A DNA stretch of 64,000 nucleotides from Erythroxylum novogranatense (Eukaryota; Streptophyta; Magnoliopsida; Malpighiales; Erythroxylaceae): positions 2,666,001 to 2,730,000 of the forward strand of contig CM057229.1 in assembly GCA_029891385.1 (NCBI GenBank). The letters are read 5' to 3'. Below are positions 35,682-51,970 of the stretch, one piece after another. The translations under genes were made by a program, and so were the position numbers. The notes beneath the pieces are model-generated. The model made no database searches. It was not told where the DNA came from and saw nothing but the letters and a program-made list of their open reading frames with translations. Position 1 is the stretch's first letter. Each line of letters begins with the position of its first letter.

Positions 35682-35805
35682 ATATTATAATTATTATTAG
35701 TATTATTTAATCTTATTATTAGTATTATTTTGTAAATCTTATTCTTCTTCTTATTATGGACATTATTAGTGGGGTTATAATAATAATAATAATAATAATA
35801 ATGAA

Positions 35806-35858
<53 letters not shown>

Positions 35859-36330
35859 ATATAAATAACTATCATCATCATCATTATTATAATTATTATT
35901 ACTATTATTATATAACTATTGCAATGATTATATTATTATTATTATTATTACTATTATTATGTAATTATTAGGAAAATTTTAATTATTCTTATTACTATTA
36001 CTATTATCATTATTATTATTATTATGTTATTAATAATGTAAATTTGCTTGTTATAATAATCATATAATGTATAAATAGTAATTATTGTATTTAAGTGATG
36101 TTTATGATTAGGTCTGTAATTTAGTATATTACTTATTATTGTTCAAATAAACTAAATGTGTTATTAATTTTTATAAGTTATAATTATTAGAAATAGCTAA
36201 TATTAAATAATGAGAACAAACGTATTTAATAATACATGATATTAGACAAAATAAAACTTCAAATAAAAATAAATTTTGAATTATGAATTTTATTGTAAAC
36301 ATTATGAATATTAGTATTATCCTAATAACA
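34287..36330 (+). repeat. Left TIR of the large MULE (about 2.0 kb)
   Basis: Corresponds to the reverse complement of 50169-47420. The first 350 bp are near-identical between arms. Inward it is mostly ATT repeats (pure tracts at about 35031-35103 and 35812-35857) separated by unique words used for alignment. Just past the arm, 36340-36570 duplicates the segment at about 35090-35290 (atatgtatttatgaagtttt to gttaattagag), and another pure ATT tract lies at 36636-36698. ORFs of poly-Tyr/Ile/Leu are repeat artefacts. Confidence 0.85.
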
Positions 36331-36356
36331 ATTATGTTGTTATTATTATGATTAGA

Positions 36357-36389
<33 letters not shown>

Positions 36390-36629
36390 GTATTTATGAA
36401 GTTTTATTATTACAATTATTATTATTAGTATTAGCATTAAATTATTATTGTTAGTATTAAATTTTTAATCATATTAATTTGAATATTTTATTATTATGAG
36501 ATTTGTTATAATAACTAACTTAATTTTATAAATTTTATATATACCTTAATTGTCAAATTTGTTAATTAGAGATGTTGTATTATAAGTATATATATTATAA
36601 GTATATAATAATTATTATTATTAATATTA

Positions 36630-36698
<69 letters not shown>

Positions 36699-37000
36699 CA
36701 TCATCATTATTATCTTATTATAATAAATATGATATAAATCTTATTATTAATATAAATATTATTATTATTATTATTATGGTTATTAGTATTATTATCTATT
36801 AATAATACTAATAATATTATGATTATTATTATTTTAAGTATTATTGTTATTATTATTATCTTATCATTATTATTATTAAACTTATTATTATTATTATTAA
36901 ACTTATTATTATATTATTATTATTATTATTATCATTATTATTATTATTATTATCTAATTATAATTATTATTATGAAAAGCTTTTAAACATTTTACGTATA

Positions 37001-38590
37001 TTTAAAATCACAATAATTGTGTAATTAATTTATATTTGTGATAAATTAATAGAATAGGTACTATTAACTAATGAATAAGCACGTATTATTATAATAAAAT
37101 TATTTGACAAAAGTAAACTGAAAATGAAAATAAATTGTTAGTATTTAGATATAAATTAGCCAATTATTAAAAATAGGTAAGAGACCTCCTACAATTAATT
37201 AAAATCAATAAACTTTTCAAGTCCACATACTCTAAATGTGAATGCTTGGACGTTCAGTAGAAATCACCATTGACGACATCACACTCACCACTCAATGCGT
37301 GAAAACCTCACCTACTCAATGCGTCTAAAACCTTGCAATTACTTTGATCGTTGGCTAGTCTAACGTTGGGGATTGCTTCTCTTAGTCACGTGTCGGTTCG
37401 TCTTTGTGTTTTGTTGTGGATTGAAGGCGATAGAGTCTTAGTATTGTTATTGTTAGTAAGGTAATCTCTCCTCTTAAATTTCCCTTATTATTAATAGTTG
37501 ATTGTTTGGAGTTGAATATGGTTTACTTTACCGATTTAGCTAATTTTTTAACTTACTATGTCTACCAATGGTCATATGAAAGAATGCATGTATATTGTTT
37601 GATGAAATACCTCACCCTTTTAATGCATGTATACTGTGTGTTTAAACTTGAAAGAATATGCTTTGGTGGCATCTGAAGGTGAGGAGGGTTTGTTGAAGAC
37701 GTTTTGGACCGTTCCCCTTCCTGTTCAAGATGGCTAAAAATCACTTATCTTTGTACCATGTATATCTTTAAAGACCTCTTATACACGAGAACTTTGAAAA
37801 TGAAAATACTCCCAACACGTTGAAGAATGGTTCCATAACTTATACATGCATTCTCTTTTATGGAGGAAAGTGGAGAAATGTTAGTGGTTAGAAATTAAGA
37901 TTGGAAAAAAGGGAGTACACTTTGTTGAGATAATGATTTTAAGCACCGAGTTTTTTATAACATTAAAGACATATTAGTGAAAGCTAAAAGGGTGAAAATT
38001 GAATCCTTGTAAAGGGGTTGTTTAAATGCTATAGGACATGACCTAAACATGGATTGAGACATGATCCATGTTTGAGTTTAACAAATAAACATAACGTAGA
38101 CCACAAACATGTCTTAGACTATGGATCTCCGTTTATTAAAGGCATTTAACTATACAAATGAATGATTTGTAGTATTAGCATATCTTACACCATGGTCAAC
38201 GATCAAATTTTAGTAATGTAATGACTTTTCTTAGGCTTTTGACATGTTTCTTCAATTTCTAACCTAATGCCTCATCTAGTTTCCTATTTGAGAGTATGCT
38301 TGGGTTCCTAACGTTTTAAGGCAAAAATGAAAACCACAACAACCAAAACCACTAAAACCTTTTAACCTCTTCCTTAGTACCTTAACTTCTTGCTCTATGA
38401 CTTCCTATAAGAGATTAGATAGTTCTTGATAACATGATTCATTATTATGCTTGACATATTTTCTTTGTTATCCAAGACCGATGTTGGGAAAAAAAACTAA
38501 TTCTCCTCTAATCTTTAGGATTGGTTAAACTTTCGCATAATTTATGATTGGTCCAACTATATCAAAGTAGAGTCGAAATTATTCATTTTC
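37001..38590. other. MULE interior, left part
   Basis: About 1.6 kb without a recognised gene. 37190-37460 is less AT-rich and could be transcribed sequence or a captured fragment (ctcaatgcgt occurs twice at about 37293-37322). The rest is unremarkable. Confidence 0.55.
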
Positions 38591-38599
38591 ATGCGTAAT

Positions 38600-39935
38600 T
38601 ATTTGGAATCTGAATTTGTCAAATATAAACCGATCGTCACAATGCCCCTCAAGAGGTAGACAATCGAGGAAAGCATCGAAGCTCGGTGAGAGGGACAATG
38701 CGATGGACATTGCAAGTGTGTATGATGCCCCTTTTCCCATTTATTCCGAGGAAGAAGGAGAGAGGTATAGGGAATTCCATAGTAAGAGCATTGAAGTTCC
38801 AACGTATTTTAATTTTGAGGTGCTAGATCAAATAGGATTGGTGATATATTTATGACATTATGTCGAGAGGTACATGGGACAATTTTGTCCGAATGAATTA
38901 CCCTGCTTCTCGTGACTTGACACTCGAAGTTTTCACCTCGTTGAGGTTTGCGCAAACAAACCGAAGAAATTGTTTTTAGGTTACGAGGCGTTGTGTTATG
39001 TGGATGAGAGGATGTTACGGTTACTATTTGGGTTTGCGAAGGGCATATTGATGAGGGCATCGATCGTTCACGGTGAGTTCAGTATTGAAACATTTAACAG
39101 ACTTGGATGCGTATGATCCACACATTGCATCCAATTCACAAATTATTAACGCGGAATTGAAGTCTGCTGCATAAATTCATGTGTGGTCTTGTGTTCGAAG
39201 CGAGAAAGTACAAAATGCTCGAGAAAGGAGCTTTTCCTCTTATGGTGCATCGAGCATGGACATAAGCGAACATGTTTGCTTATTTTTCTAAAGCGTTGAT
39301 CGATATAGTGGGAGACCGGGAATAGCTTGGGAATGGGTTATGTATCATTGCGGTGGCTGCTGGTTGAGATTGATCTTAGTGACTTAAACATCTTTGAATA
39401 AGCATTTTTCGATGTACCGCACACGACAAGGTGCAAGATTATTATGGACAAAACCATGCAGCTACGAGATCCTTCAACTAAATGCGACTTTGAAGCTTGA
39501 GTTGGTAGTTGCAGAGTCAAGTTCTAGATGCCAGGCTACTGAACGACACTCGGAGAATGAGACGCAACAACGGCAACCACCACAGCTGTTGCCAATTCAA
39601 CAAGAACACGATCAACGTTCGCTACCTGATTGGGCATGGTTTCGCAACAGCTGCTAGATAACCAAAAGCTCATCCTTGATAACCAACAAATAATGCTTGA
39701 GAACCACAGATGTACGCAACAGCAGTTGGAAAACATGACGGAGCAGATGAGTGGGTTGAATGAGCGATGGGTATATCTTAATAATCGAGTGGACGATGTT
39801 AACAGCCATCTGTGTTATGTTGCTCAACGTATGCAAAAGGCTTGGGAGCCCAGAGGCCTCGACGTTCCATCGCCATCTTCATCTGTTGAACCAAGTGATG
39901 AAGGTCCAACTGATGAAGGTTCTGCTCCCTGAATT
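38600..39935 (+). pseudogene. Athila-like retrotransposon ORF1/gag relic inside the MULE
   Basis: Short plus-strand blocks in changing frames: a basic RQSRKASKL start, then APFPIYSEEEGERYREFH, a DLTLEVFTSLRFA block (about 38910-38960), and a Gln/Asn-rich coiled-coil tail (39640-39860, KLILDNQQIMLENHR). The order resembles the ORF1/gag domain of Athila-type elements. No LTR or pol is visible, and many stops intervene. Assignment is from resemblance only. Confidence 0.45.
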
Positions 39936-41950
39936 CTGGAAGTAAGACACTTGCACTCTTTCTAAGATAATGATGCTTCTGATCCTCAATATTTGTCTCA
40001 AATATGCTTTCATTTTGTAAGAACACTTTGTCACAACTTGATGCATGCATGGCTATATATCGGTTGTAATTTAGAGATGCGTTCTTGTTTGAAATTGCCT
40101 TTTTGTCTTCAAGCAAATTCTTCATGTTACTTTCACTACTCTTTTCCAAATGCATTCATCTGTATTCTTGACTATCATTAATTAGGTTACAACAATGTCA
40201 CTTAAATGCTTCGGTTATTATTCATCCCATCGAATCCTAATTGCGAGTAGGGATTCCGGACATCTGTGATTGTACAAAGGTTGCGACTTGGAGCGATCGC
40301 AACTTCTAGTTCTTGTTGGATTGCAAATAACCTTTTGGACTGAATTTAGTAGTGGAGGAAGATTTAATCATCGGTCATGCTTCTTTTTGGAGATCGTTTC
40401 CAAGTGTATGTGTTTATTTGCAGTTCTTATTATGTCAATTAAGTTGATATTGCGGTGTTTATTTTTTTTTTGGCGGAGTAACAACCACTCGCGATAAAAC
40501 ACCAATATTGAGCAAAGACATTGACCAATTGGTAAGGAATCGAGGTCAACATCATTTGAGGTACAATATAGCACCAAGTTTGATCACGTGAGGCAACAAT
40601 AATTGTTGTTTTATTAGGGCCCTATTGTCCACCTAGAATAATAATATGACATGAAAACTTTCGTGAACAACCAAATAAATGTAGGGCTAAGCACTATATC
40701 TTTGATTGCATTCAGTTGAATTAAGCAATATATCTTTGATTGCATTCAGTTGAATACGTGAGTAACTTGAAGCAACTTGAAGCAAAGATAATCTAAACCT
40801 AACCATGTTCGCCCTGCCCACCGTATGCAACTAACCTATAACGCAGAAATATTGTTATATCGTTATCTCAAAAAATTTTACAAGTACATTATATACGAGA
40901 GTTATAAGAATACTAATATTAATATCACACATATTACTCATAATCGTTTGTTACAAATGTTTAAGATTTATAATTATTAGTATATATACATTTATCAGAA
41001 CAAAATAATAATATTACGTTAATATGATAAGAATAGTTCAATTATTATTAGAAATTAAGTCTTTAATGATTAACGAAGATTGTTAATGATGAAAACCTTT
41101 ATAATAATTAGAACATAAATTAATATAATTAATACATTTAATTTTCATACCGACTATAATCATAATAACACGAACAATACTTTCATGCGAATACTATTAA
41201 TAATAATAATCATAAACCTGTATAAATAAATATATTATTATAAGAATCGAGAATAATACACGTTATTAATATGACGATTTGTATAATGTTATGAATACTA
41301 AAAGCAATTTGCATAATACCAATAATAATTTAGATTTGGATTACGAAGGTTAGTAATAAGAATAATAATATATACAAACTATATAATAATTGCAATAATA
41401 AAAAAATGACAACAATGCATTTGAATTGTATTACAAACAAATTATTCAAGAATAATATTAATACTGATTACACATAATAGTAATACATTGGAATTAAGTG
41501 TTAACATACATTTAAGAAGTAACACATACTAAATCTTTTCTTTTCATCATCAATTCCAGCTTACAAGCATTTTCATCAATTCTAACGGACAACCATTTAC
41601 ATCCCTGCGAAGTGCAGAGTGGAATAACTGACCAAATCCTTCAATTTCCCCAACTACCGATAACTTATAATTAATAAGAAAGAAAATAGCTGTCACCCAA
41701 ATGGGAAAAGATTAGTCCACGTATTTCATATAGCAATCTTTTGGCCAACTATGCCTCTTTGTTCTGGAACGAAGCGTCATCACCCAGAAAACACGACGAC
41801 CTATCAGCATCAAACAAAGTCTTTCATTCTTCTCTGTCATAGCTTTCAAATGGAATGCAATCAATAAATTTAGCCTTAAGATATGGCATGTGTTCTCACA
41901 AGGATCAATGATAGTGAACGCGGCCGACATGTAAAGTCAAATACCAGATG
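39936..41950. other. MULE interior, non-coding
   Basis: Contains a 34-bp tandem duplication (40691-40724 and 40725 onward, tatctttgattgcattcag) and an AT-rich tract (40860-41500). No supportable gene. Confidence 0.6.
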
Positions 41951-41969
41951 AACCTTCGGTTGGAAAATT

Positions 41970-42560
41970 AGCAGGCTCGAGCATAATCATATTCCATTTG
42001 ATTCCGCATGATTATGTTGCTCAGATGCATGAGTTTTCTCAGCTGCTGCATCCTGTGCGACAAATCATATAAGACAAGGAAAAGACAAGAAAATTGGTTT
42101 TAGTCAACCAAAATTTACCTCCACTGTTTGGGAACTTGCTGTAGAAAAGGATAAATGATTGGACCTCAGTCCCAGTACATAAAAAGCAGACTTTGCAGAA
42201 GATCCAGATGCACGAATAGGAACAGCAGATGGAGCAACATCATCCGAAGGAGACACATCATAACCTACATGCTTTAAATGTAAAAGTTGTAAACATCATA
42301 ACGGATGCATAACCTACATGAAATGACAAGAAAGAGAAACCACAATTGAAATACCAGCGGAATGAGGTGCTTCGCCGCCCAACCATGGGGAAACTAATCA
42401 TCTGCAATTACCATTGGGGATGGTGAAGGTTGATGGCGTCTACTGCTGATAGAGTAACTATCCCTGCGGGGTGTCTCTTCCCATTCCCATCTTCCATCAT
42501 CCCATTCAGATCTGCCTGACCCATCTTCCATCATCCCATTCAGATCTGCCTGCAAAATCA
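41970..42560 (-). pseudogene. Acquired fragment of a DEAH-box pre-mRNA splicing helicase gene (PRP16/DEAH7 type) carried in the MULE
   Basis: Minus-strand segments resemble the N-terminal region of plant PRP16-type helicase in the right order: SGRSEWDDGRWEWEETPR and SSRRHQPSPSPM (42520-42420), VSPWLGGEAPHSAG followed by a GT donor (about 42395-42350), VAPSAVPIRASGSSAKS (42240-42180) with LSFSTASSQT after it, and DAAAEKTHASEQHNHAES (42055-42000). The segments are separated by intron-like gaps with plausible splice signals, so genomic DNA, not mRNA, was copied. Frames are interrupted, a 33-bp block is duplicated (42480-42550), and the helicase domain itself is absent. In the intact gene this segment is a low-complexity region before the ATPase core. 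Recognition is from memory of the plant protein. Confidence 0.7.
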
Positions 42561-42589
42561 ACATCTTGCTATCAAAGTAGACAAGAGGT

Positions 42590-42694
42590 CAGAAAAGTCT
42601 GGTTGTTTTCTCCAATCCATAAATCAGAAATGTCAGGTTATTTTCCCCAATTCATAAAACAGAGAAGTCAAGTTATTTTCTCCAACCCATAAAA
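42590..42694. repeat. Three tandem copies of a 35-bp unit
   Basis: Copies at 42590-42624, 42625-42659 and 42660-42694 share gttattttctccaa..cataaa and differ at a few sites. They lie directly beside the helicase-derived fragment and may be a filler produced at its junction. Confidence 0.8.
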
Positions 42695-43540
42695 CATACC
42701 AAAATCGATTGTATTGTGAAGAACTCAATCTCTTAATCAGTTTTGGTGACAAGATGATGATATTCATTTCGGGAGAAATTACAAAATGTTAAAAGACCAT
42801 GTTCAATAAATCATTGCTCATGAAGTTGGCATAATAATAAATCATTGCTCATGAAGATTTGGAAATGTCATTTGCAATTAAAAATTGCTTGTCCACTGTC
42901 AGAACGTTGCCCTACTGTGCGCACACATCAAACATTGTTTACTTGTAACACAAATCACGGTCGACTGGTATATGGTGCGTCGTACTTACTTGGTGATGAG
43001 AATCATCTTATGCACACACATAATCTTTTGTCACGAAGGCAACTATGGCAGTTATGAATGGAAATACCAACTCATAAATTGTTGATATCTGTGACATTAG
43101 CATTTCCAAATGTCTGTTGCGCCTGTCAATCAATATACATGGGTAGCAATTCAAACAAAACAACACATGTAATCTAGTTATACATGCAATTATCCTACAT
43201 AATTGAAATCAACCTCAAAACGTGTGTTCCAATTACCATAAGTAAATCAGTCATGCTCATTGCAGGTGGGATATCAATACTAACTTGATGTTGACTTCTT
43301 CCTGTATCATTCACCTAACATGATAATGGTTTCAAAGTTTAATAAAACATTCCACACATACAATATTAAAACCAAATAAATAATTAAGTTGCGTATACCA
43401 GCGGGGTTATTACAGAATGATGGTGAACTGTATAACCTTGTTGACTTCACCATTTCAACACTTATGCAGCTGCAGGTTCACGAGGGCAATAACAAATGTT
43501 TCGTAATGGCAACATTACATTCATTCAAATGCATGAAACC

Positions 43541-46101
43541 ACTAAGATAAAATGAGAATTTGAACCTGCGATTTTCCTAGCCGATCGTCATTATTGGAAC
43601 CCAAAGTTATTAGGTCCTTACAAATACCAGCTGTCTGCTTGTGGTTTCCCTCATCAGCAATGAAATCAAATTTAGTTACAAAACAAATTGGCCCAACACT
43701 AGCAAACATTATCATTACGTCAATTACAACCTGATGTTGCGGTAATAAAGTCGCCCAGTTGCTGCAGAACATCTCAGTTTGAAGGGAAGTATCTGCAGAT
43801 TCCTGAAAACAATCGATTTCGCTACATTAACGTAACATAATAACCCTTCCATTTATATACCTCATTTCAATCCAATGTTAACAGCAGTTATACCTGCGTG
43901 TTGGAAAGGGGGATAGGGGTCGAATCAGCAACATTGGTTAACGTCTTGCACTTATTTGCATTCTTCCGCTTCTTTGAACTTTTTTCTACTCCACTCCGCA
44001 ATCTCTTACTTGATGTCGGCTTGTTCTTCATTTTCAGACCTCTTATGTCATTAATGTCGTAAGCGGTGGATAGCGACTTCATTCAAAGACATTTATATCG
44101 GTATATGAGCACGACCGTTGGCTTAAGTCTTGCTCTTGTGGTGCATGGATCTCTTCATTAACTATTTCCTCACGGTGCAATGTCTCATCAACCATCTTCA
44201 ACATGTTCCGAGATTATCTTTGACAACTCGATACGTATCTCTCCTCTCAGCTGCCCTTGTGACCAATCGCATGCTTAATGTACACAAGTCTTTATACCTG
44301 AAAGTAGGCAGCTCGTACGAATCCATGTTAGTATCATTGACAGTGGGCTCCCTTTGTGCAATCGTCCAACTTTTTGCTCTCCTTGTCCATCTTTTCATAA
44401 TATACCTGGAAGGGATTGTCGAAATATTCTTCAAGCTATACACCTTCAACACATGCCGGCATAAAATGCCAGCAAACTCAAACTTCCCACAACTACAATG
44501 AACGTCGTCATTACACAATTCATATCGACCCGATGGGAGTAGTTCTTCCGGCAACACTAATCATATATTTCTACGATTCCATCCTCGAGCAAAGAGTGAA
44601 ACTATAATCATGACAATGATTCCATTCATCTTGGAACCATTTAAAGACTTCGGCGTGTACAGTTGATGCATGGTGTAAGATTTTCACCGGTCTTGACAAT
44701 GTTGGCTTGCTCGCATTACATTCGAAATCGCTTTTAACTCCTCATATCGACGATCATCAAGCGGTCATTGGAAGTGGTTAAAAATTGTCTTAAGTTATCT
44801 TTGGTAACTTACATATCTTTTGATCAAGCTGTTCATGTACTCTCATCTGCGTTGCGTGGTCATCATGTCCGCATGAAAATTTTCCGCCCATACAGAGCCC
44901 ATTTTCCTTTAGGCCATACAAACGTTTCAACGGTCATTATCTTGAAGTTCATATTTTTCCAACATTTGCATACCACGCAACGCAGAACTCGTCTTCTTCT
45001 TCGTACTCATATATGCAGGCGCTAAAATCCCTTGCGAACTCTTTAAACTTACAAAATATACCACTCAAATGTATGACAACATTTTGATATACGTGCCAAA
45101 TACAAAGTCGATGGTGAGTATTTGGCCATGTTGACGCTAACGCCTTTGCCATTGCCGCATCTTGATCAGTCAGAATTGTGGTAGGCGTTTTCTCAGACAT
45201 TGCTCTCTGAAATGTCTCAAATAGCCACTGAAATGTTTGCGCAGTTTCATCATACACGAGTGCACCACCAAATAATGTTGTCTGCTTATGATGATTAATA
45301 CCGACAAACAAGGCAAGTGGACGATCGTCACCATTCTTCTTGTATGTCGTATCGAAACAAACAACATCACCAAAATCTACGTAGTCGTTCCTCATTTTTC
45401 CGTCACACCAAAAAATGTTCGTAATCATATCATCTTCGTCCACTTGAATGGCATAAAAGAAATTAGGGTCTTCCACCTGCATCTTATACAAACATGCAAA
45501 CAGCTCACCTGTATCTCCCCTTTTCATGCCTCCCGCTCGTTTAGACCTCAAGTAATTCTGTAATCATCTCGTTATAAAGCCAACATTTTCTACCACCGCT
45601 TGTCGGCCATAAGATTATCACGATTGTTTGATTGAATTACAAGATTCACCATTTCAATGTTCATCTTGCATTGCAGAGATTTGCTGTGACTTTATGCAAA
45701 TGTGTTTTATTCGGCGAAGAAAGGTAGTGGTTGTGATCCTCAACAAACTCGGTGACTTCAAATTTCCGGTTTGCAAACTATGTACTTTCATTCTCGCCTC
45801 ACAACCAAATCTTGTTTTAGGACGTGGGGTTCTTACATACAAATCTCTTTGTTTACCATCCGTTTTCCTTGACTACAAACAAAAAGCCCGCAAATCATCT
45901 TACCACTTTTGTCTTTATTACTTTTGCTTCTTCTAATCCCAAATCCCACTTGCTTCGCATAAGTTAAATAAAAATCATAAGCATTGGTTCATCTCGAATC
46001 GCATGCCAATTTTCTAAGACTAACTCTCTTCCAACCAACGGTATGCCGTTCATATCACTTTCATAATTTAAGCGGCGACATGGCGTCGATCTACCTTCCA
46101 T
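43541..46101 (-). pseudogene. FAR1/FHY3-type MULE transposase, frameshifted
   Basis: The likely start is the ATG at 46101 (MEGRSTPCRR). The FAR1 DNA-binding region follows in broken frames, with YAKQVGFGIRRSKSNKDK, KTRFGCEARMKVHS and a VEDHNHYLSSP block. The MULE core is open from 45551 to 44949: VCFDTTYKKNGDDRPLALF holds the first catalytic Asp, LTDQDAAMAKAL the second, and RLCIWHVYQN the conserved C..H. After a frameshift the region up to the TTQR segment (near 44860) continues. The SWIM zinc finger CSCGKFEFAGILCRH lies at 44500-44440, and a Lys/Ser/Arg-rich tail follows (44082-43888, then to about 43541). Transposase of this type cuts and integrates MULE DNA. At least three frameshifts and stops make this copy inactive. 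The intact central frame suggests fairly recent death. Confidence 0.88.
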
Positions 46102-47330
46102 GTTGACACTGTTAAATTAAAAAGAACCACCATTATTTTCACAATATAGGAATACAATTGATAACAAATTCTTATAAAACAATTAATAATCACATTCTTG
46201 GAATACAAAATAAGAAGGCGATTAATAACATATTCTTACAATACAATTAATAATCATATCGAATATAATAACAACCCATAATGTTTCACAACAACTCACG
46301 GCGCCATCAACCACATAACATACCAACTTCAACAATCCCATATTAATTACCATAAGCAGAAACATTCCACTATTTATTAACAGAAACAGTTATTATGAAC
46401 AGAACAACAAACAAGTATTTATTAACACAAATAGTTTCTAGTAACAGAATCAACAAACAAGTATTTATTAACACAAATAGTTTCTAGTAACAGAATCATT
46501 CCAGTATTTATTAACAGAAACAACATTGTTAAAATGAAACATTCCAGTCTTTTAAAGCAGTCTTTTAAACCAGTATTTATTAACTGTCACATTCCAAATA
46601 TATCACCTTAAAAACGAAAACGTAAAATTGAAAGATAGAAGTTATATCACAAGCATAATATAAATCACAACATTTCTTTAACTAGCAGCTTCTAAATTTG
46701 GAATATGAAAACACAGATAATTGACAAGTTTCTACAAAACATTGACAAATGGTTTACAATTTTTGTACCTCAGGAAATGGCTGAAAACTGTATCAGAGCT
46801 CTGCAGAAAACGCAGGTTGGTGAGGAAGAAGATGCTCTGCTTTTGGCTACATGAACAGTAACAAAGTTTCAACAAATGATATAACCAAATTTGTTCATTG
46901 GCGGGAAGAGTTGGAGATAATTAATTGGAAATGACAAGTGTTCCAGTAATCATTGTTGTTAATAATCGCCTTCATAATTTATTCAGATTCCATATCTTTA
47001 TTAATTTTCGTTTTAATTGGTTAATAGAGTGAAATGAAAGAATTTGTTAATTTTCCTCTATTTCAATAATTATAATAACTAATTGAATTACATAATTGAA
47101 TTACATAAATCACGACGTAAAATAATAAGACGAATTATTAATAATTTAATATTACAATTAAATTATATATAAGATTTATAATACGAATGTATATATACTC
47201 CACTCGTAAAATTTAATAATACACTTTATAATAATGAAGATTTTAATAATATTATGAATAATAATTAACAAATTTAATAATAACAATAATCATAATCGGG
47301 CATGTAATAATAATAATATAAAGTGTATTG
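46102..47330. other. MULE interior, transposase 5' flank
   Basis: AT-rich. Contains two identical 46-bp tandem copies (46405-46450 and 46451-46496, with tatttattaacacaaatag). Presumably includes the transposase promoter. No gene seen. Confidence 0.6.
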
Positions 47331-47419
47331 TTATTATGATTATATTTATATGTATTCATAAATTTTTCGATGATGATGATTATTATTATTTTATTATTAT
47401 TAATATTATACTAATAACT

Positions 47420-50169
<2,750 letters not shown>

Positions 50170-50327
50170 TGCAGACGAACATCACCTTCAATAATACTAA
50201 GCTCACTCACCAGAAAACCCATCTGGCATTAAAACAAGTCACAGGGTATTGACAAAACACACTTAAAAGTTACAAACAAGTTTGTGTTATATAATTACTG
50301 GTAAGCTGTGTCAAGGGTTTGATCGAC

Positions 50328-51970
50328 TTACGCTTCCTGCGAAGGCTTCAGTACGTGGCCAATGAACAGCACCACCCCGGTCATGTCTTCTCTGATCAGG
50401 AACAAGAATGGATGATCGGCCACAAAATCTATGGCAGGTAATGGCAAACCCCTCAACTTTATAACACCTGCAGAAGCAGCTCCAGCTTCGGTTCCTTCTT
50501 CATTTACTCCAATGAATGACTTGTGGAATATGCGTGATACATACAGTTTCTGACCCAAATCAGAATCCACCATTTCTGTCAGATCACCTTCACCAGAGAA
50601 GGGTAAAACGAGGCCTAGTTCCTTGAAGGTTTTGGAAGCTTCAAACCCAAAGGAGATGTTGAACTTTGGAATTCTGAAGTTGCCAACCTCCACTTCTTGC
50701 AGTGGAAGGTGACGGTCTAAGAACCCAGATTGGGCATCCATTTTATCCACTAGAGCTGGTAGCCCATCTTTGGCATCTGGAAGGAAGAAATACATGGAAA
50801 ATTGGCGCTTATCATCACCTTGATTATAAGGAAGCTTGAGAACTTTGAAACCCTCAAAAGCCTGGGCAAACTGCTTCTTCCTGCTGGTCATAAAGGGCAC
50901 ACGAACCGAGCTTCCATTCAAAAGCCAGAAATCATCTTCTTTGGTTCTTGCTGCATCAAACTTGTCTTTCCAAGCACCTTTAAAATAGACTGCATTCGTC
51001 AGGACCAGCCTAGTGTTACTGTCAACTGATCCCGCAGGAAGAACCTCCTTGATCAGGCCATTTGTCTCCTTCTCAGCCCACGCATTTACTTCATTGGTCA
51101 CTTCAGAAGCCTATGTCCACCATCAATGTTAATTTGAAACTAGTAGAATCAATTAGAACATCTGAAAGAGTCAATAGAAAGCAACTAGTCTCTCAACATT
51201 CACATATCCAATGCTTCATTTAAAGAAAGAACAACTGGAAAAGTTCAATTCATTTTGTCCTTGTCGTACCTATTGAGTTCTCTAGTTACCCATTTGCCAT
51301 CTAAAACGAGATGTATGGTTCGTTTTCAATTTGTACCCTTAATTCGCAACTCTGACTAGATCAAAGTGACAAACATGGACAACAAAGAAAAACTCCCAGG
51401 TTGTCTTAGAATGATATCAGCACAAATTGTTGGTAAAGAGAACACAGCGGGGCTGGATGTTTTAAGCAACAAAGCACAAGCCCGCACTAAATTCTTGAAA
51501 CAATAAACAAGAGATCACAAATCTACCTTGGTCTGGAAGTCGACTTGGTTTGAGGCAGCCTTGTAACTAATCTCCACAACCTGTTTGAAAGAATGCTTAA
51601 GAGAGAGCGATTTGTCCACCCAAACACCGTTAGAGAACGACAACAGCGGGCCAGCGTTGGGGCTTCCGTCAGCGAGAACCACGGACACCAGCTGTGAGGA
51701 CAAAGAGTGAAGTTGATCACCGGACTTGGACTTGAGGTAAGACAGTAATTGCTGGAGTGTGGGCCCCTTTGACCCGGCCGCAATCAAGCTCAGCACTGCC
51801 TGGAGCGACAACGGCGACAACACCGAGTTGGTGCTCTTGGCTTCGCTTAATAGGACGTGTTTGGCCAGACCTAAAGCGACGTCGGTTTGGTCGTTGATCG
51901 ATTCGCGGAGGTCCATTTTCTCAACGGCAAATCTTAGCGTTTGTCCGAAGCTGTTCGGTGAGAGCTTCAT
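50328..51970 (-). CDS. Serpin (plant Serpin1/ZX type), two exons
   Basis: Exon 1 is 51970-51527 (AAG|gtagat) and exon 2 is 51110-50328 (acatag|GCTTCT). Together they give 408 residues from the first ATG, or 390 from Met19 (MDLRESI), which fits the usual start and length of plant serpins. The fold markers are in order: [50 protein letters not shown] and [18 protein letters not shown]. The hinge is [15 protein letters not shown]. The reactive-centre loop reads [11 protein letters not shown], with Arg as probable P1 and Gly as P1', so it should inhibit Arg-specific proteases such as metacaspases or papain-like enzymes, as known for Arabidopsis Serpin1. The breach region [12 protein letters not shown] and the C-terminus FIGHVLKP are intact. 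There is no signal peptide, so it is cytosolic. The large MULE ends just downstream. Confidence 0.93.

Noticed and set aside
34841..36802. ORFs encoding long runs of Tyr, Ile, Leu or Asn (also 47.8-49.2 and 59.5-59.8 kb)
   Set aside because: They are translations of ATT/AAT microsatellite in the MULE arms. No start context, no other content.
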